A DNA stretch of 64,000 nt from Chrysomallon squamiferum (taxonomy: Eukaryota; Mollusca; Gastropoda; Neomphalida; Peltospiridae), in the NCBI GenBank assembly GCA_012295275.1, contig CM022679.1, positions 6,115,157 to 6,179,156 of the forward strand, given 5' to 3'. This document shows positions 1-14,800 of the stretch, in pieces. Made by a program: the position numbers and the translations under genes. Under the pieces are notes generated by a model. That model was given only the letters and a program-made list of their open reading frames with translations. It was not told the DNA's origin and made no database searches. Position 1 is the first letter of the stretch, and each line of letters opens with the position of its first letter.

Positions 1-1583
1 GCCAGATTTGGGGGTGGGGAGTTATAACTTCAAAGTAAAGGTAAATTTAAACTTTAGATAAATCAAAATACATTTTTTAAAAAGAAAAAGAAAAACAGCA
101 GCTGCAGCAGAAACTGAATGAAATGAAGTAAGGACAATTAACAGATGGATGGAAGTATGGATGGATGGATGAATGAAAATATGAGCATAAAGGATGGGTA
201 AAGAAAGAATGGATATACGAAAAAGGGAAGGTTAGATGCATTGTTTTGTGGCTGAAAACATCTAGTCTTAACCATGTATGAGATGACATAATAAAGAAAC
301 TTATTTTATACAGTTAGATTTAAAGCTTTCACGGAGAGTACGTAAATAACTTAATAAATGGAATTGCAAATTAAAGGAAACTTAAAGTAAACTTATTACA
401 CCATGAAACAAACTGGATACAAACTGATACTATAACAGCTCATTAATCTTAGCTGACATGACAAATATGTATGTAAGTGTCAGGATAATTTATAGACTGC
501 TCCTTCCCATGAATATAACATGATAGTAAACACTATACAGTACACCTGATAAAGTCCCAATTGTTTTAATTTGTTTGAAGCAGATTTTGTCAAAATGTAT
601 TAAAACTGAAATTTACCTCTGCACCAGTGTTTGAAAAATTCATTAACTTAACTGGTGCTACCCTCTAATATATTAGCAACAATCTTTTAATAAAGTCAGA
701 CTCAAACAAATATAGAAGATCTTTGTTGTATATATATATTTTTCATTTTCACAAAAGACAATGTCGGCTTTGCTTTTAATTTTACAGTTTTCAAGTCCTT
801 TTCTCTCTATTTTTTAATTTTTATTATGTGAAAAGGGAAATAGCCTCTCTGGCAAGACTTCTTTATTAAGCACTTTTAAAAAGCTAATAAAAGGCAGTCA
901 TTGTTGTCACAGTTATGAAAAGACAGATCTCCATTTTAATTCTATCATTTTACACCTGAAAAACAGGAAATGTGAGGTTTTTATAACCACTAGTTTCCTG
1001 TTTAACTTCAATAATGATAAAAAAATATCAAATAAATTTAGAACAGCCATATAAATTTTGCATTAGGGCAATTTCCTGATCTGCTTATTTTTATTTTTAT
1101 TCCTTTTAATATGTTTAATATATATTTTATTGATACATAAAATATATTCGTTTCAATGCATAAGTTATTACTGTTTCATAAAAAGAGAAAAAAAATGCAT
1201 AAATAATTTTCATATCAAGTTAAAAGATTTTGAGAAAAAAAAAGAAAAAAAAAAAGATTTAGTAGCTTGATGAAAACATTTTGTGCAGCACACATGCATT
1301 TACTATTAATTAACTTCCAGGCTCATTTCCTAAATATCAGTCATTGTGATAAACAGAACAAACATTTCCAATACTTTCTATTTAAATATTTATCCTCTTT
1401 CTACAAGAGTACTTACCCTTCTGAACATAAGGTGAACTATTTCATGAGACTGGACTGCATTACACAAAAATGTATGTATGTGTGTGTGTGTGTGTTTGTG
1501 TGTGTATATATATATATATAAAATCAAAATAAATTTGAAATTTTCCTTGATCATTTTCTAGTGTGGAGGAAAATACTACTTAC
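1..1583 (-). other. Intron 4 of the USP53/54-like gene (partial)
   Basis: No exon continuing the USP domain is visible on the minus strand. The stretch is AT-rich with a (TGTA)/(TG)/(TA) run at 1471-1520 just downstream of the exon 4 donor, and a GGAT-type short run near 150-175. Nothing else can be supported. Confidence 0.7.
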
Positions 1584-1718
1584 AAAGCATTCAGCAGCAT
1601 CATCCATGTGACCAAGCTGAAACCTCTGCTGATTGGCAAACGTCTCTGCTAGAGCTTTACGCAGAGCATCAGGATGGAGAGATGTCTGGTCACTGTACTG
1701 CAGCTGTGTGAATATCAC
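1584..1718 (-). CDS. USP54: USP53/54-like exon 4
   Basis: One hundred and thirty-five bases, 45 codons, phase 0 at both ends, acceptor tttgtag and donor gtaagt. It encodes [20 protein letters not shown] followed by [20 protein letters not shown] and AAECF. The [27 protein letters not shown] pattern is the strongest family-specific signature in the locus. The next exon is not seen in 1-1583 and must lie left of the window. Confidence 0.93.
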
Positions 1719-4700
1719 CTACAAATAAATAAATAAATAACTTTTTAAAACTTACCTAATTTAAAAAACCCAATTATTTTCCCTTTTCTATCTTTATTTA
1801 AATTTAAAACAAAACAAAAAGTTTCTGTATATTTAATTATCAACAGTTGTTATCACCATACTTTAATATACATGTAATCTATTTTATTTTATTATTATTA
1901 TTTTTTTTTTTTTGTAAAACTGAATTATTAATTTGGCTAAATTTTTATTTTATTATTATTACTATTTTTTTTTTTATATTAACACCACTTATGAAATCTT
2001 TCAAGAATCACACACCACTAAACCCTCATAAAATCAACAAATGTTCCCCATTATTCAACCTAAATAAATGCAATATGTAAGTGCATTTGTAAAATGCAGA
2101 GCTTGCACTTTGTATGAACAATGTATTTCCTCCAACTAAACAAACTGATTACCTGTACCAAAAAAAAGCTCTTAGCCAGCACAAAGAAAACATGATTTGT
2201 TGCACTGAATGTATGCCTGTCCTGAACAGGGCATTGTAGATTTTGATGACTACTGTGTAACTGTTATTGTAATGAAAATCTGTACAAATCTACTGATCAT
2301 ATTTGTAATAAATAAATTTTGTACTATTTTAGAATTAAACATATATACATAAAAACAAAGGCACATAAAACAACAAATAAGACTAATTTGTTAAAAATAA
2401 CTGCTTGATGGTCAAAAGATCTCTGTGTGTATAAATACTTTATTCACTAGAGATGTGAATGTAAGAAAACAGGTTTTCGTGTGTTTAAGTATTGTTGTCA
2501 CCTGTATTATGAACTGATATCACGTGTGTAAGGTATTGCTATCACTTGTGTAAGGTATCAATATCACAGATTAGTTCTATCTTCCAACATGCAAACTGGA
2601 ATAGTTAATAACAGACCACAGGATGGTAAAAGCATATCTGTTACAGGTATTATCTATGTTCAAATGTTTATTTTAAGACATATTGTATTTAAATTTTATA
2701 GAAACAGAAACAAATATATAACTGTTTAATAGGTTATGCCTTTGTGCTTTAATGATCTTGCATGTGTATCACCTGTGTTAATCTGCAAAATAATATGTTT
2801 ACAGACTGGTAGGTAGTTCCTACATGAATTGAAACAGTTATTAATGGGTTTGCTTGTGTAATTTAGACACAGGTTATTACAAAATTATCTCTTTTGTAGT
2901 TCTGTGGCCAGTTTAATGCCAAATGTCTTTATAACTTCTAAAAACAAAATCAAACAGAAGATGAAATTTCAACCCTTATTTATTATTACTACATTTTTTC
3001 AAAAATCTATTTTTAGACAAAATTCAAGGGCATTTCTAAGATTTTCATTTTTCAAATTCAAAGCCTTTTAAGTTGTTTTAAATCTATGATTAGTTAGATA
3101 ATTACGAAGAGTTAAAAAATTGACCATATTAAATGTGAACTGGGTTTAATTTCTGTACCTACTACTTTTAAGGCTAAAAGCTCATTTACTATGCCCTAGC
3201 TATTTACAATTACAGTGCTGTTATCAGTGTAAAGTTAGACTGGTTGTTAGGCAGGTCATTTATAGACTGGTTGCCTGGCTCAATAGTACTGAGTGCTGAT
3301 TGGCTGGATTTTCATTGTAATATTTATCAGGATGTAATCAAACTGGGTGGAACCATTGATCTAATGTGAACAACCCAGAGTTACACACCTCACTGCAACT
3401 GTATTGCTAAGCAACACAGGAAACTGAGAAACAATATCTCAGAACAGTTTATGGAGTAGAGGTCATCAGTAGCCGAATTGAAAAATATATATATCGTTTT
3501 TTGCTTTTGTTATTAGATATTAAACAGAAGAAAAAAATTAAAACATGCTGTTTCATTATTTTCTTGTTTATTAGAAAAAAATGTAATGTTTCTTTGTTTA
3601 AAATGAGGTAAAAATAGAGTATTTCTAATCACTCACCTTTAATGCACAGAAAATACATGAATTTCCCATACACACATGGCCCGTCAAACATCTGTAGCTC
3701 CTTCGAAACACATCCAAATGCCAGAACACCTGTAAATAAACAAAATAATTTTTTTTTTTTTAACTTCTCATAGCTTATGGAGATGGAGGTACAAAATGTC
3801 AATAACCATGATGTTAATAAATAAACAAAGGAAAGAATTTTTTTTGGTTTTCTTTGGTGCCAAACAAAACAGTTTTTATATGTGATGACATTCATGATGA
3901 AAAGTAATTTCATGGGAAAAGGTGTAGTTAATTTCAAAATAAATGAAAATTAAAATGCTATTAGTTGAACAGAATCTCTCAAATGGAAGTTCTTTGTCAT
4001 CATATTGGATTCACTTTAGCATATTTAAAATACATTTGCTGTCATTTAAATATTGAAAGAGCACAGTGATGAACATTTTTAAAAACAATTTAATTATTCT
4101 TATATTTTTTGTAGATTAACGTTTTCTTAAGTATAATTAAAAAGATATTTGTCAACTTTGATATATCTCACTGGAGCTTTATTCACACTTTATAATTATT
4201 GATAGTTAACTATGAATTAAAACACATTTGCTGATTATATAAAAAAGATCTCATTGCAGAACAAATGAATATTTAATGACATTCAATACAAAGAAAAAAT
4301 GGTCTTTTAACTCCCTGACATGGATATAATCAGTACATTATATGTTGTACACTGTTTCAGACATCAATCTATATAAAATATACATTACACTACAACTGAA
4401 ACAAACCTGGTATCTCTATTCAGTTTCTCTATGTATCCGTGGCCTAATGCCTCCTAAAATAGTAGAATGTACTGAGTGAACTACTTAATAAATAAGAGTT
4501 TATGAGATATAGATTCACAGCTGAGCAATTCTGCATCAAATTGTCCATTTACCAGTCAACATCCCACTAGTCATATTGACATATACATTGGTTGCAGTTG
4601 CTACATTTATCTCAGTTTGATTTCAGCAGACTTGATATTATATATTTGTAATTTATAATCAATGCAAGTTGGTAGTGTAAATATTATGCAATTAAAGAAA

Positions 4701-7700
4701 TCAATTTAGAAAATGTTATTTTAACAGCAGTATGAACCTTGTTTGCAATATATTTAACTGTTTTTAATGTTTGATGAATATTTGTTAAGTGATTAATAAA
4801 CTGTGGACTAGGTCACATGGGATGCCAGAATATGTTTGAACTAAATGTACTCAATAAAGATTATTATTACCATTATTTTAGAAATGTAAAATTCTGTTAT
4901 CAGTGATGTTTATTTTGTTTCATTAAAGGAGGAAAAATATAAAAGGAGGAAAGAAAGAGAGAAATACTGTAACAGCTTTAACTGTATACAGAGATACACT
5001 GTGACACCTAATATACTGTACAAAAAAATATATGACATACTCCATAACAAAACATATATTTACTGGCCATATCACACATAAGTGACATACAGTACAAATA
5101 TTCTACTCTTGTATTTCCAAAGGCAATCTACAAAGTTATAAAAACTGCAGTGGTGCATTTAATTCTACCCATAAAATTTATTTTTGCCTTGGGCAACATT
5201 CAGATTTGCTTCCAATTTTTTTTTTTTTTTTTTTTTGCTCTTCAATGTTAGAATCATGTTCACAGTTAAATTATTATTCAAGGCTATTTTGTTATCATTT
5301 ATAGTTTTCAATATATTTGGGGTTGATGTAATACAGAAAACAAAATATTGTTATGTGGTCCAGAAGAAAAAAATGTATATTTATCATGTTCAGAAAAAAG
5401 ATATTATAACATATATTGTACAGTAAACCATAATATGATATATACCATTTATAGAATACGATATTATCTCATGTCATGTATAGAAAAGCATGCTGTGATA
5501 TATGTCCTGTTCAGAATATCATTCTGTGACATACATCATGAACAGAAAACCATACCATGATATATACAATGTATATTAAAAAACAAAACAACATAAAGTG
5601 AGTTATCTAATGTACAGAAATTTGTACTTGACATGTTATTTTATATCATCTACAAAAAACCATACTGTGGACTCTCCCATTTTATATATATATAAAAAAT
5701 GTTAATCCAGTATTTTGTACAAATAGCTAAAAGTGACATCAATGTATTGTTAATCTATTATGATGTTGAACAGTTTGAGATAATTTTGGATTATATTATT
5801 ATAAGAACACAAAAGAAAGAGAATAAATCAATAATCTTAGAAAATGGCTACTTTAATTGCAAACTGAGGTTAACTAAACAAAAGAATTAACTTTGTCCAA
5901 GGGGAAAGAAAATCAATATGGCTAACAAATGTGAAAGGTGTCAATTAACAATCAAAAGCATTATTTGTTATTGGTTGTTGTTGATTTCAAAACAAAACCC
6001 AGGTACTACTTAGTTCATTAGTCTCAGGTGAACTACAGGGCTAATTAGGACATTGCTGTTCATTATAAAACATATTCAGGATATAATTCATGTTAAATTC
6101 TTTTTTTGGGTACAGATTATATATGAATTATTATATAGCTTGGATATTCTTGAAGTGATATGCATTTTTTTTCATTAATATTATTTTATTTTCTGCTTCT
6201 ATTTATCAGCAGATTTTATTATTAAATATTTAAACACCACATAAATACATGAAATGATTCAGTGTCCCTTATTAAATAAATCTTTTAATAAGAAAAAATA
6301 AATAAATTACTAAAAAAATATTTAAAAATTGTATCATTACATTTAAAAAGTAAATAAAAGAAGTTAATTAAGTAAAAATTTAATGCATGACAATGTAAAG
6401 CATCTTGTATACAAAACTGAATATCTGATTTAAAAAGATAATAACAGTGACACATACAGATCAACAACATCAAATTATTTTTAAATTAATGAACATATGC
6501 TCATGTGGGATGAAACAATTCACCTGTTTATTTTTCTTGAAGAGGTAACATAAGAGAGCTTTTGAATTAATCTTTTATGTTATAACAACAGAAATATTGA
6601 TGAGGTGTGATCTATTGTACTGTTCTCATTTTTAAAATCAATGCAACAATTCTGTCTCAATATTCTTTTAACATTATCACGTGCTATGGTAATATTACTC
6701 TGTGGATGATCATACTTTCTAAACAGCCATCTTAATTATGATTGCATCTTTTGTTACTTGAACTTTTCATCCCATGCTGCATATGAATGGGACAAAGGAA
6801 AATTCTGAGCCAGAAACAGCTAATTAAACAATGATAAACAGGTGAAACAATCACAGGACATCATAACAATATTAGCAATATCAAAACTGAAGACCTTGGT
6901 TCCAGTAAAAAAAAAAGCTGAGTTCTGAAAGCAGCCACAGTGTATGGATTTGTCAAAATGTGATGACATCTGTTTTACAGACTGGCCTTTGTTATGACAT
7001 CAATAAATCTCAGACACTGAAGTCAACAAAGAAAAGCCAATAAATAAGAATTAATAAAAATGCATGAATTAATAACATTCACAAAGACATCTGTTTTAAA
7101 TAATAATAATAACCTGATTGCTTTTGTAATTAAATTTTTGGCTTCAGTAAGTTTTAGACCTAACCCTACCAGTTCAGGAACAAAAAGCAATTAACATGCA
7201 TGTATAATTTCAAAGATAATTTTTATTGGTTTTAAACATGTGGACTTTAAAATGAATACGAAAAGGCAATTAATATTAAATAAGGAAAATGATTACACAT
7301 TGTTTAATTCAAATAATACATTCATCAGATTTTGATATTAACTAATAGACTAGCTTTATAATAAACAATTTAGCATTCATGATATGCAGCCAAGATTTAA
7401 AATTAATTATAATAAATGAAATAATTTGAAGTGAACTTTATAGAGCCTGGGACCTCAAAGAAAAGGAAAGGATTAAAACCAATAAACATCCATGGATTAT
7501 TCAAAGTATGAACTGTGTGAAACAGACTGTCAAATCATTAACTGCAAGGTGAAAGTGCAGTCTGAGACTCTGTCGAGTGTCTGGTCATGTGACAAAAGCT
7601 CATTGTTCTTAATGAAGACATCAGGTAATAACACCTGCTGTATTAACAGATGATAATGATTAGATGTACAAGGACATAAGGTGAAATAGGATTTGATGAA

Positions 7701-9107
7701 AGTAGTTCTTGACATAAAATAGTTCCCAATACCACAGTGTCCTTGACATTTGTTGTCAATTAAGATTAATATGTCATTTTCATTTGGCACACTTGTGCCT
7801 ACATCCAAACACCCACTCATACCCCTTTGCCCAAATACTATAAATATTAATTAAATATCATTGTAAACAATTTAAATGAAATCAGTATGGGCAAATACAC
7901 TTATTTCCTTCTTTTGTTAGGTTTACTTATTTAATTAATTTTTTATTTTGTTTTTATATGTTTTTTTTGTTTTTTTTCAGAATGAAAGGACTACTTCTTT
8001 TCATTCAAAAATAACTATTTTAATTTTCCAGTATGTTCCAAAAATTTATATTTATTTAAAATTCTTGTCCTCTCCATACTGTTGCTAGAAATTTTCTAAG
8101 TGTCTATAATTAACAAATACAAATAAATTAAACTCCCCACTCCTCCCACAAAATTAAGATTGCTATCCCAACCTGTCAACCCTCTATAAAAACAGTTCAT
8201 GCTGCAGCCCCAGGGCAGGTAGATAATTAAAATACAATTCTCTTCATATCCCACTATGACTAAGAGAGACACACTGACAGGCTTTCTAAGCTAAACCAAA
8301 CAGCTATATTAGCACCACTCCTCAGTTTATACAAAAAAGAGGACTGAGTGGTGTCATGAAAAGAAAATCCCCTAAAGTCATTGTAATAAGAAGATTACTG
8401 CCAGAAAGGTGAGGTAACAACACCTAAGCATTTCCTGACAGGTGGGCAGCCAGTTCTTTGAGTCAGGTGTTTAGACAGGTAAAAAAAAGTAGTTCCCTTA
8501 CATTGTTATTATTATTAGTAGTATTAGTATTATAAAAGCAGGAACACAATTCTGTACTTCAAGTAAAACTGCTATTTTTCTAAATAGAAGTTTTGTTATT
8601 TGAAAACCTTCTAGTTAGATACTATAAAACATCGAAATATTTTAAATATTATATAGCCTACTAGTTGTTTAAAAAGTGTATAATAAAGTTTAAAAATTGT
8701 TCAGATTTATAACATTATTTTATTTTATTATTATTTTTTAATACTTTTTATTTTATCATTTTTAATTTGATCATTTTGTAAATTGCCGAGTAATATGGAA
8801 ACAGAAACAGTCCATTAATTTAGTACCATTAGCTGTTAAAAATACACATTCCACCCATGTATACATTGTCTATACAATCATGCGACACACCATAAGTAAC
8901 TACAAAAACAGCCGTCCTTTTAAATGTAAACCTAGCTGATTCTGTACCTTTGTACACATTCATCTACAAAGGCCAAAACTGGATGTAAACTTTTGGATGT
9001 AAAAATACTATATACAACTGATAGAAGATATGGGGGATATAGCTAAGGAGGAATGAAGAATGAAAGAAGATAAAAAAAAAAAAAAAGGAAAAAAAAGATC
9101 TTTTAAC

Positions 9108-9142
<35 letters not shown>

Positions 9143-11806
9143 ATAATAATAATTTTCATTATCCACCCATTTCCTTAATCATGTTTATGAGAAGGTTTAT
9201 ATAAAATATGTCTTGCTAATAATCAGTAAGAGTAGCCCATACTGTGGTGTCGCTAATTTTTTTATATCACAGTTATTATCTTTCTATAAAAAAAAAAAAA
9301 AAAAAAAAAAACCCACACATATTAAAATAGATTTTAATAATCATTAGAAATCAATGCAGATCCAAAAACTAAGATGAATTAAATTTCATTTAACAAAAAA
9401 AAAGAAGAAAACTATTAATCAGCAAAAAGAAAAAGATACACACACAAGTTCTACTCTGCCCAAGATTTGTGTATGCAAATTCTCATTTATTCTTCTATTT
9501 AACTCAGGACTTGACAAGTTCCTACAAATGTACAGGATATGTATGTCAGTTGTACATTATATTTGAGTATAATATATTGATGTGCAGCCATAGCACATTT
9601 CCCTACATTATGTATTTATTATTAAACACCTAGGCAACACGTTTAGACAATGGGGATTAATTATGATAGATCAAAGAAGACGACAATGGATTTATTTCAT
9701 GTTTAACAACAGTCTGAGAATATTAATTAATGAAAATGAAAAACACACCTGTCCAAGGTTGTAAAAATTGGTTTAAAAAAAAAGAATAAGAAAAGGATTT
9801 ACAAAAGTATGCCATCACAATAGCATGAGAAATTTACATTGATCAAAATATAAATTAGTATTTTTATTTGGTCGATAATCAAGAACATTATTGAATATAT
9901 AAAACATTTTTTTTATAGCACTGACATTAATCTGTTTGGAAGAGATTTAATGATGAAAGGAAATTTCAACAGAGTGGTCAGTGAGGCTAAAATGATTGAC
10001 AGATTCTTTGTCCAAGATAAAAGGAAAATCTGACAAGGTGAGATGAAAATGGACAACAGGTAATGGTGTTTTCCGTTATCATTTGAGTCACAGGTTTTGT
10101 ATCCAGGAAGTGTCTTATTTGGTATCCAGGATGTAATCTATTCAAGCACACCATTTTGATCTGAGTGTTTCATAAATGTTATTAATTTAGAATTTTTAAA
10201 GAAGAATAAAAGTTTGCAAAATTGGTGAAAATAAGTGATAAGATGCTGTAACTTTTTTTAATTTTCATTTCTTATGTTAATTCTTATCATTATTTTAAAT
10301 TACTAATCCATTTTTTCTCTCTTTTTTGGAAAATATTAAAAATATTATATTAAATATAAATATATCCTCTTTTCTTAAGAAAAAATAAAATACTATAAAA
10401 TTATTTTAAAAAAATATACCACACATTGATACACTTTTTTAAAGCTTAATTACATCTGCTTGGATATAGTTATATCAGATTTATTGTATAAAGCAACATG
10501 TACACATATTATTCTGAAGATGGTGTGATTTTTGTGTTTTGAAAAGTGACACAAAGCTATAACACACAAGTGTGTAAGCCACACAGTTCTGTTGACAAAA
10601 CTCAGTTTCACAAAACATAACCTCATCATGATGTTGACAGCATTCCAAACATGGTGAGAAAAACAAATAGCAAAAAAAAAAAAAAAAAAAAAAAATACCA
10701 TCAAACAGCCACCACAACAACAACAAAAACTATATGAAGAAGTTATTCTGAAAATGTTTTAAAGCTTAATTAATTCACATCTGTGTTCACTTAAAAAACT
10801 GACTTACTTTTAACTGTACTGAACTATGATACCATAATTATATTTAATATCTTATTTTGAAAAGTAATTCTGAAAAATATAAGTAAAAAATAAAATAACA
10901 TTTATATAGAATTCCATCATCAATTCTGTGAATACTTATTTTACAGATCTATGTGAAACAATTAAATTTAAAATTTCTTTTCTTTAATAACACACCAAAA
11001 ACCAAACTATTTTCTATCAATGGTTGTTGGATATTTGATATTATTTAGGTATTTCTAAAATAAAGGTTTTCACTTGAAACCCATAGTTTTTTGTATTAAT
11101 TATTGTATCACTGGTCTTACAAATGACCATGGTTCAGCTAGCAGCAGTTTCAAAATTTAAACCAAATTTCAGTAGTGTCCTTAATTTCACAGGTAAATGC
11201 ATCATGCTTGGGACAGGTACATTAATTAAAAGACCGGAAGGAAATGACTCACCTGGACGGCTAACACCAGCTGTACTATTACAGAGCCAAACAAAGAGTT
11301 TTACAAAACTTCAAGAAATAAAGTAGAAAAAGAAAAGTGAAATAAAGAACAAGAATAAAAGTGAAAGTGTAGAGGAAAAGAAAAGAAAAAAGACATAATA
11401 AAAAGAAAAGAAAAAGAGGAAAAAACAAGGGCTTTTTTAAAATAAAAACTTTGTGAAGGAAGACATACAATGTCTTTTAAGTATCTGGTGCAATTCAGTA
11501 CTTTTTAAACTTTTTAACACCATCTAAAATTTAAATTTTAAATAATAAAATAAATGTTTAAATCAACACCAGTCTAGACACTACGACTACAAAATCAGAT
11601 TTAAAGTACAAAATGCATGACAACAAAGGGGGGTGAATAAAAAAAGCTTCCTGTTAATCTCATTTTTAAATCTTTAACAGGTGCAGTCTGTTGTTTCTGT
11701 TTAAATAAAAACAATTATATCCATATGGTGCACTTTAGTGTGAAGTCACCATGTCATGATATATTTGACTATATATTTTTACAAACCTGATTTAAATATT
11801 GTTTTA

Positions 11807-11872
<66 letters not shown>

Positions 11873-14800
11873 ATTTGAAAATAAACTGACAGTTTTTAAC
11901 TTAGCTAAGTCATGTTGTTTTTCCAACACACTTTCTTTCATCCTGCCTTAATATTTGACTTTTTTTTATTCTATATTTGTCTTTATCTGATTCTTCTCAT
12001 CTGTTTCTGCTTGTTGTTCTTTTCCTAAAATGCACATGATAACATAAAACCAGCACTTTTGTCTCTGCTGTAAGATATCTATTCCTGTACAAATGTCCTT
12101 TAATACAAATTTCCCTCTCCCCTTGGCTAAATTCTACACCGCTTTTGTCAGTTGTGTGCATGAGATGAACCTGCTGCATGTCAAAGAGTTTTGGGGTGTA
12201 ACCCACTTAATCAAAATGAGTGCGGATCTACATGACATTTAAACAAAAAAAATTTCCTTCATGTCAGTATGAATGATGAAGGCTGTCTACATTTGTTCAA
12301 CACCCTGATACCACTGTGCATCTAAAATGGTGGCAACAGGTTACCTCAGTGCATTAACAAGTCCATTTTAAAGTTTTAATAAGACTTACAGGATTCATTT
12401 TCTGTTATTGGATGCTAGATGCAAATTTTTTTTAAATATGATATATAGTTTTCAAAGTAAATTACTACTATTACTGTTATTATTGCATTTATAATTATAA
12501 TTATTATTATTTGCACTTTTTCAGTCAATACTGTACATATCAGAGACTTTATGTACCATCTGTGGAATAGGAAATATCCCAAAGAGGACTGACAACAAAG
12601 ATTCTACCACCACACTCTACCATACCCTTGTTTAGTCAGTTGAAAATATTTTTTAAAAAAACTCCAAAAAGAACAAAAAAACCTGTTAATAAACTAATAT
12701 TACATAACTATATGTTTTACAAATTAATTTATGAGTGTGTACTTTCACATACATGCTATATTACCTGGTTTAATGCCAGAAATGTGTTACATACAAAGCC
12801 ACAGGTGTTTGTTTTGTTTCAAATCAAGAGCTCTTATTAAACAATGAAAACTTCAGGTAACAAAAAAGTAAAATAACCTGTTTTTATTTACCACTTCATT
12901 AGAAGCTATAGGAATGTTAAACTGCCTTTGGGACAGGTATAGAAAAGTATCAAAACAATGCAAACACACTTCTAGTGCTAATTAGAAAGCTATTAACATT
13001 TTGAAAGCATTTGAAAAACACTTGGGTAAGTGACAGGTGTGTTTGAAAGAACTTGGACAGGTACTACAACAGGTGTTTATGCTACTACTTCACACACAAG
13101 AGATAAAAAATAAAGTGTTAGGTAATTCTGAGGAGGGCACACAGGGGTCCTGTTAGTTTTCTCAACAAAAGACAGGTCCGGACGTGATCTAGCACCACAC
13201 CTACACCAAACTAAAACAGTGGTGTGCATCAGAGGGTAAGGAACACCTATTGTCAATAACAGGTATCTAACAATTCACATCTCACTGTGACCACACCAGG
13301 TATGTCCAGACGGTTGGACATCAAAGGGATGTAACTCTGCACTTCAAAGGGGCTACACTGCTGTCCAAACAAGTTATTAATGGGTGATATAATGGGGATT
13401 AGATAAATTAAAGTGCTAGGTAATAACCATTATTTTTCTGGCTTTGTAGTTTGTACTGTAAATAGTCAATTGAGGCTTTGGGCTATTTTTCTATTATCTT
13501 AAAATTTGTATTGCCTGCACTACACACATATTGATTTGATAATCCTGAAACATAATATAAAAGTAAGTGTTACATATTAATTTCACATAAATAAAATCCC
13601 AAATGTCCACTAATTATGTATTTGGGTTAAAAAAAAATTGAAAAAGGAAAGAACTTTTAAATTATCAAATGAATCACAATTGATTAGTATAAAAACTAAA
13701 AACTGAGAGGGTGAAAATTTGTATAATTAATATGCATTTGATATTTTTCTTGGAAGCCACACACAAACCTTCTCTCTCTGTTATTTATAATAGCTTTTTC
13801 TCTGACTGGAAAATAAATGTCCATATTTTCTTCCAAAATAAATTACTAATCCAAAAAAACTGGTTATTTTTATTACTGTTGTTGGTTTCTTTTTACTTAT
13901 TATTATTTTTTCTTTATAGTTAATTTTAACCTTAAACCTAGAAACCATTTTGTTTTTAACATAAATTCACACTGGTAAAATGTCTGGCTGGATATTACCA
14001 AAAATTTTGTTTACAAAATGACATTCCTGCAGTATGAAACACAAACAATAAAAATCTTCTTCAAATATTTTCAAAAGGAAACAGTATCTCTTTCATATCT
14101 TCCTGAACAACATGAGCTTGTTATTTTTAGCCAGGGCTATAAGGGGACACTATCACTGTTTGGTATAGAGGGCGCTGTAGCATGACAACTGTGGCAGTCA
14201 AAATAAAAAGGGTGAACAAAATTTATAAAAAAAAATAATATCAACAAGCTTTAGTTTACAGCATAATAGTTGTGACAAGCACAAACATGGACATTAAAAA
14301 AAAAAAAAGCTAAAAAAAAGAAAGACAGACTGAAAATAAAAAAAAGGGGAAAAAAAGAATAATAAAACCTAAAAACATAATTTTAAGAAACCAAGAAGAT
14401 GTTGTGATAGATACAAAACACAAACATTTCTAAAATAAAAACAACAACAAAAAAAAAAAACCCATGTTTTTTTCTCATTTTATGTAACAAAACATGTCTC
14501 CATTGTTGACCCTTTTGTGGTTGTCATGGCAATGGAGCTCAGGTGTAAGTATCTTTGATCTGCTTTATAACAGGTAAGAGAGAAAGATAGGTAATCCCTT
14601 GTCTGAAACCGACTTATTTTTGCTGTCAGAGGGAGTTTGATGGATCTGTGCTAAATGTAGAGTATGCTAATTTAGCTAACCCAGGCAAACGGCTTAAATT
14701 TTATAACTAACTTTTGTTGTTTAAATATAAATATAAATATATATAAGAATATATATATAGTATATTATTTTTGTTGTTTATTATTTTATAAAAAATTTTA

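Noticed and set aside
7530-7820. Minus-strand 96-codon open frame in the large intron
   Set aside because: On the USP strand but no match to USP53/54 and no flanking splice sites in a usable phase.
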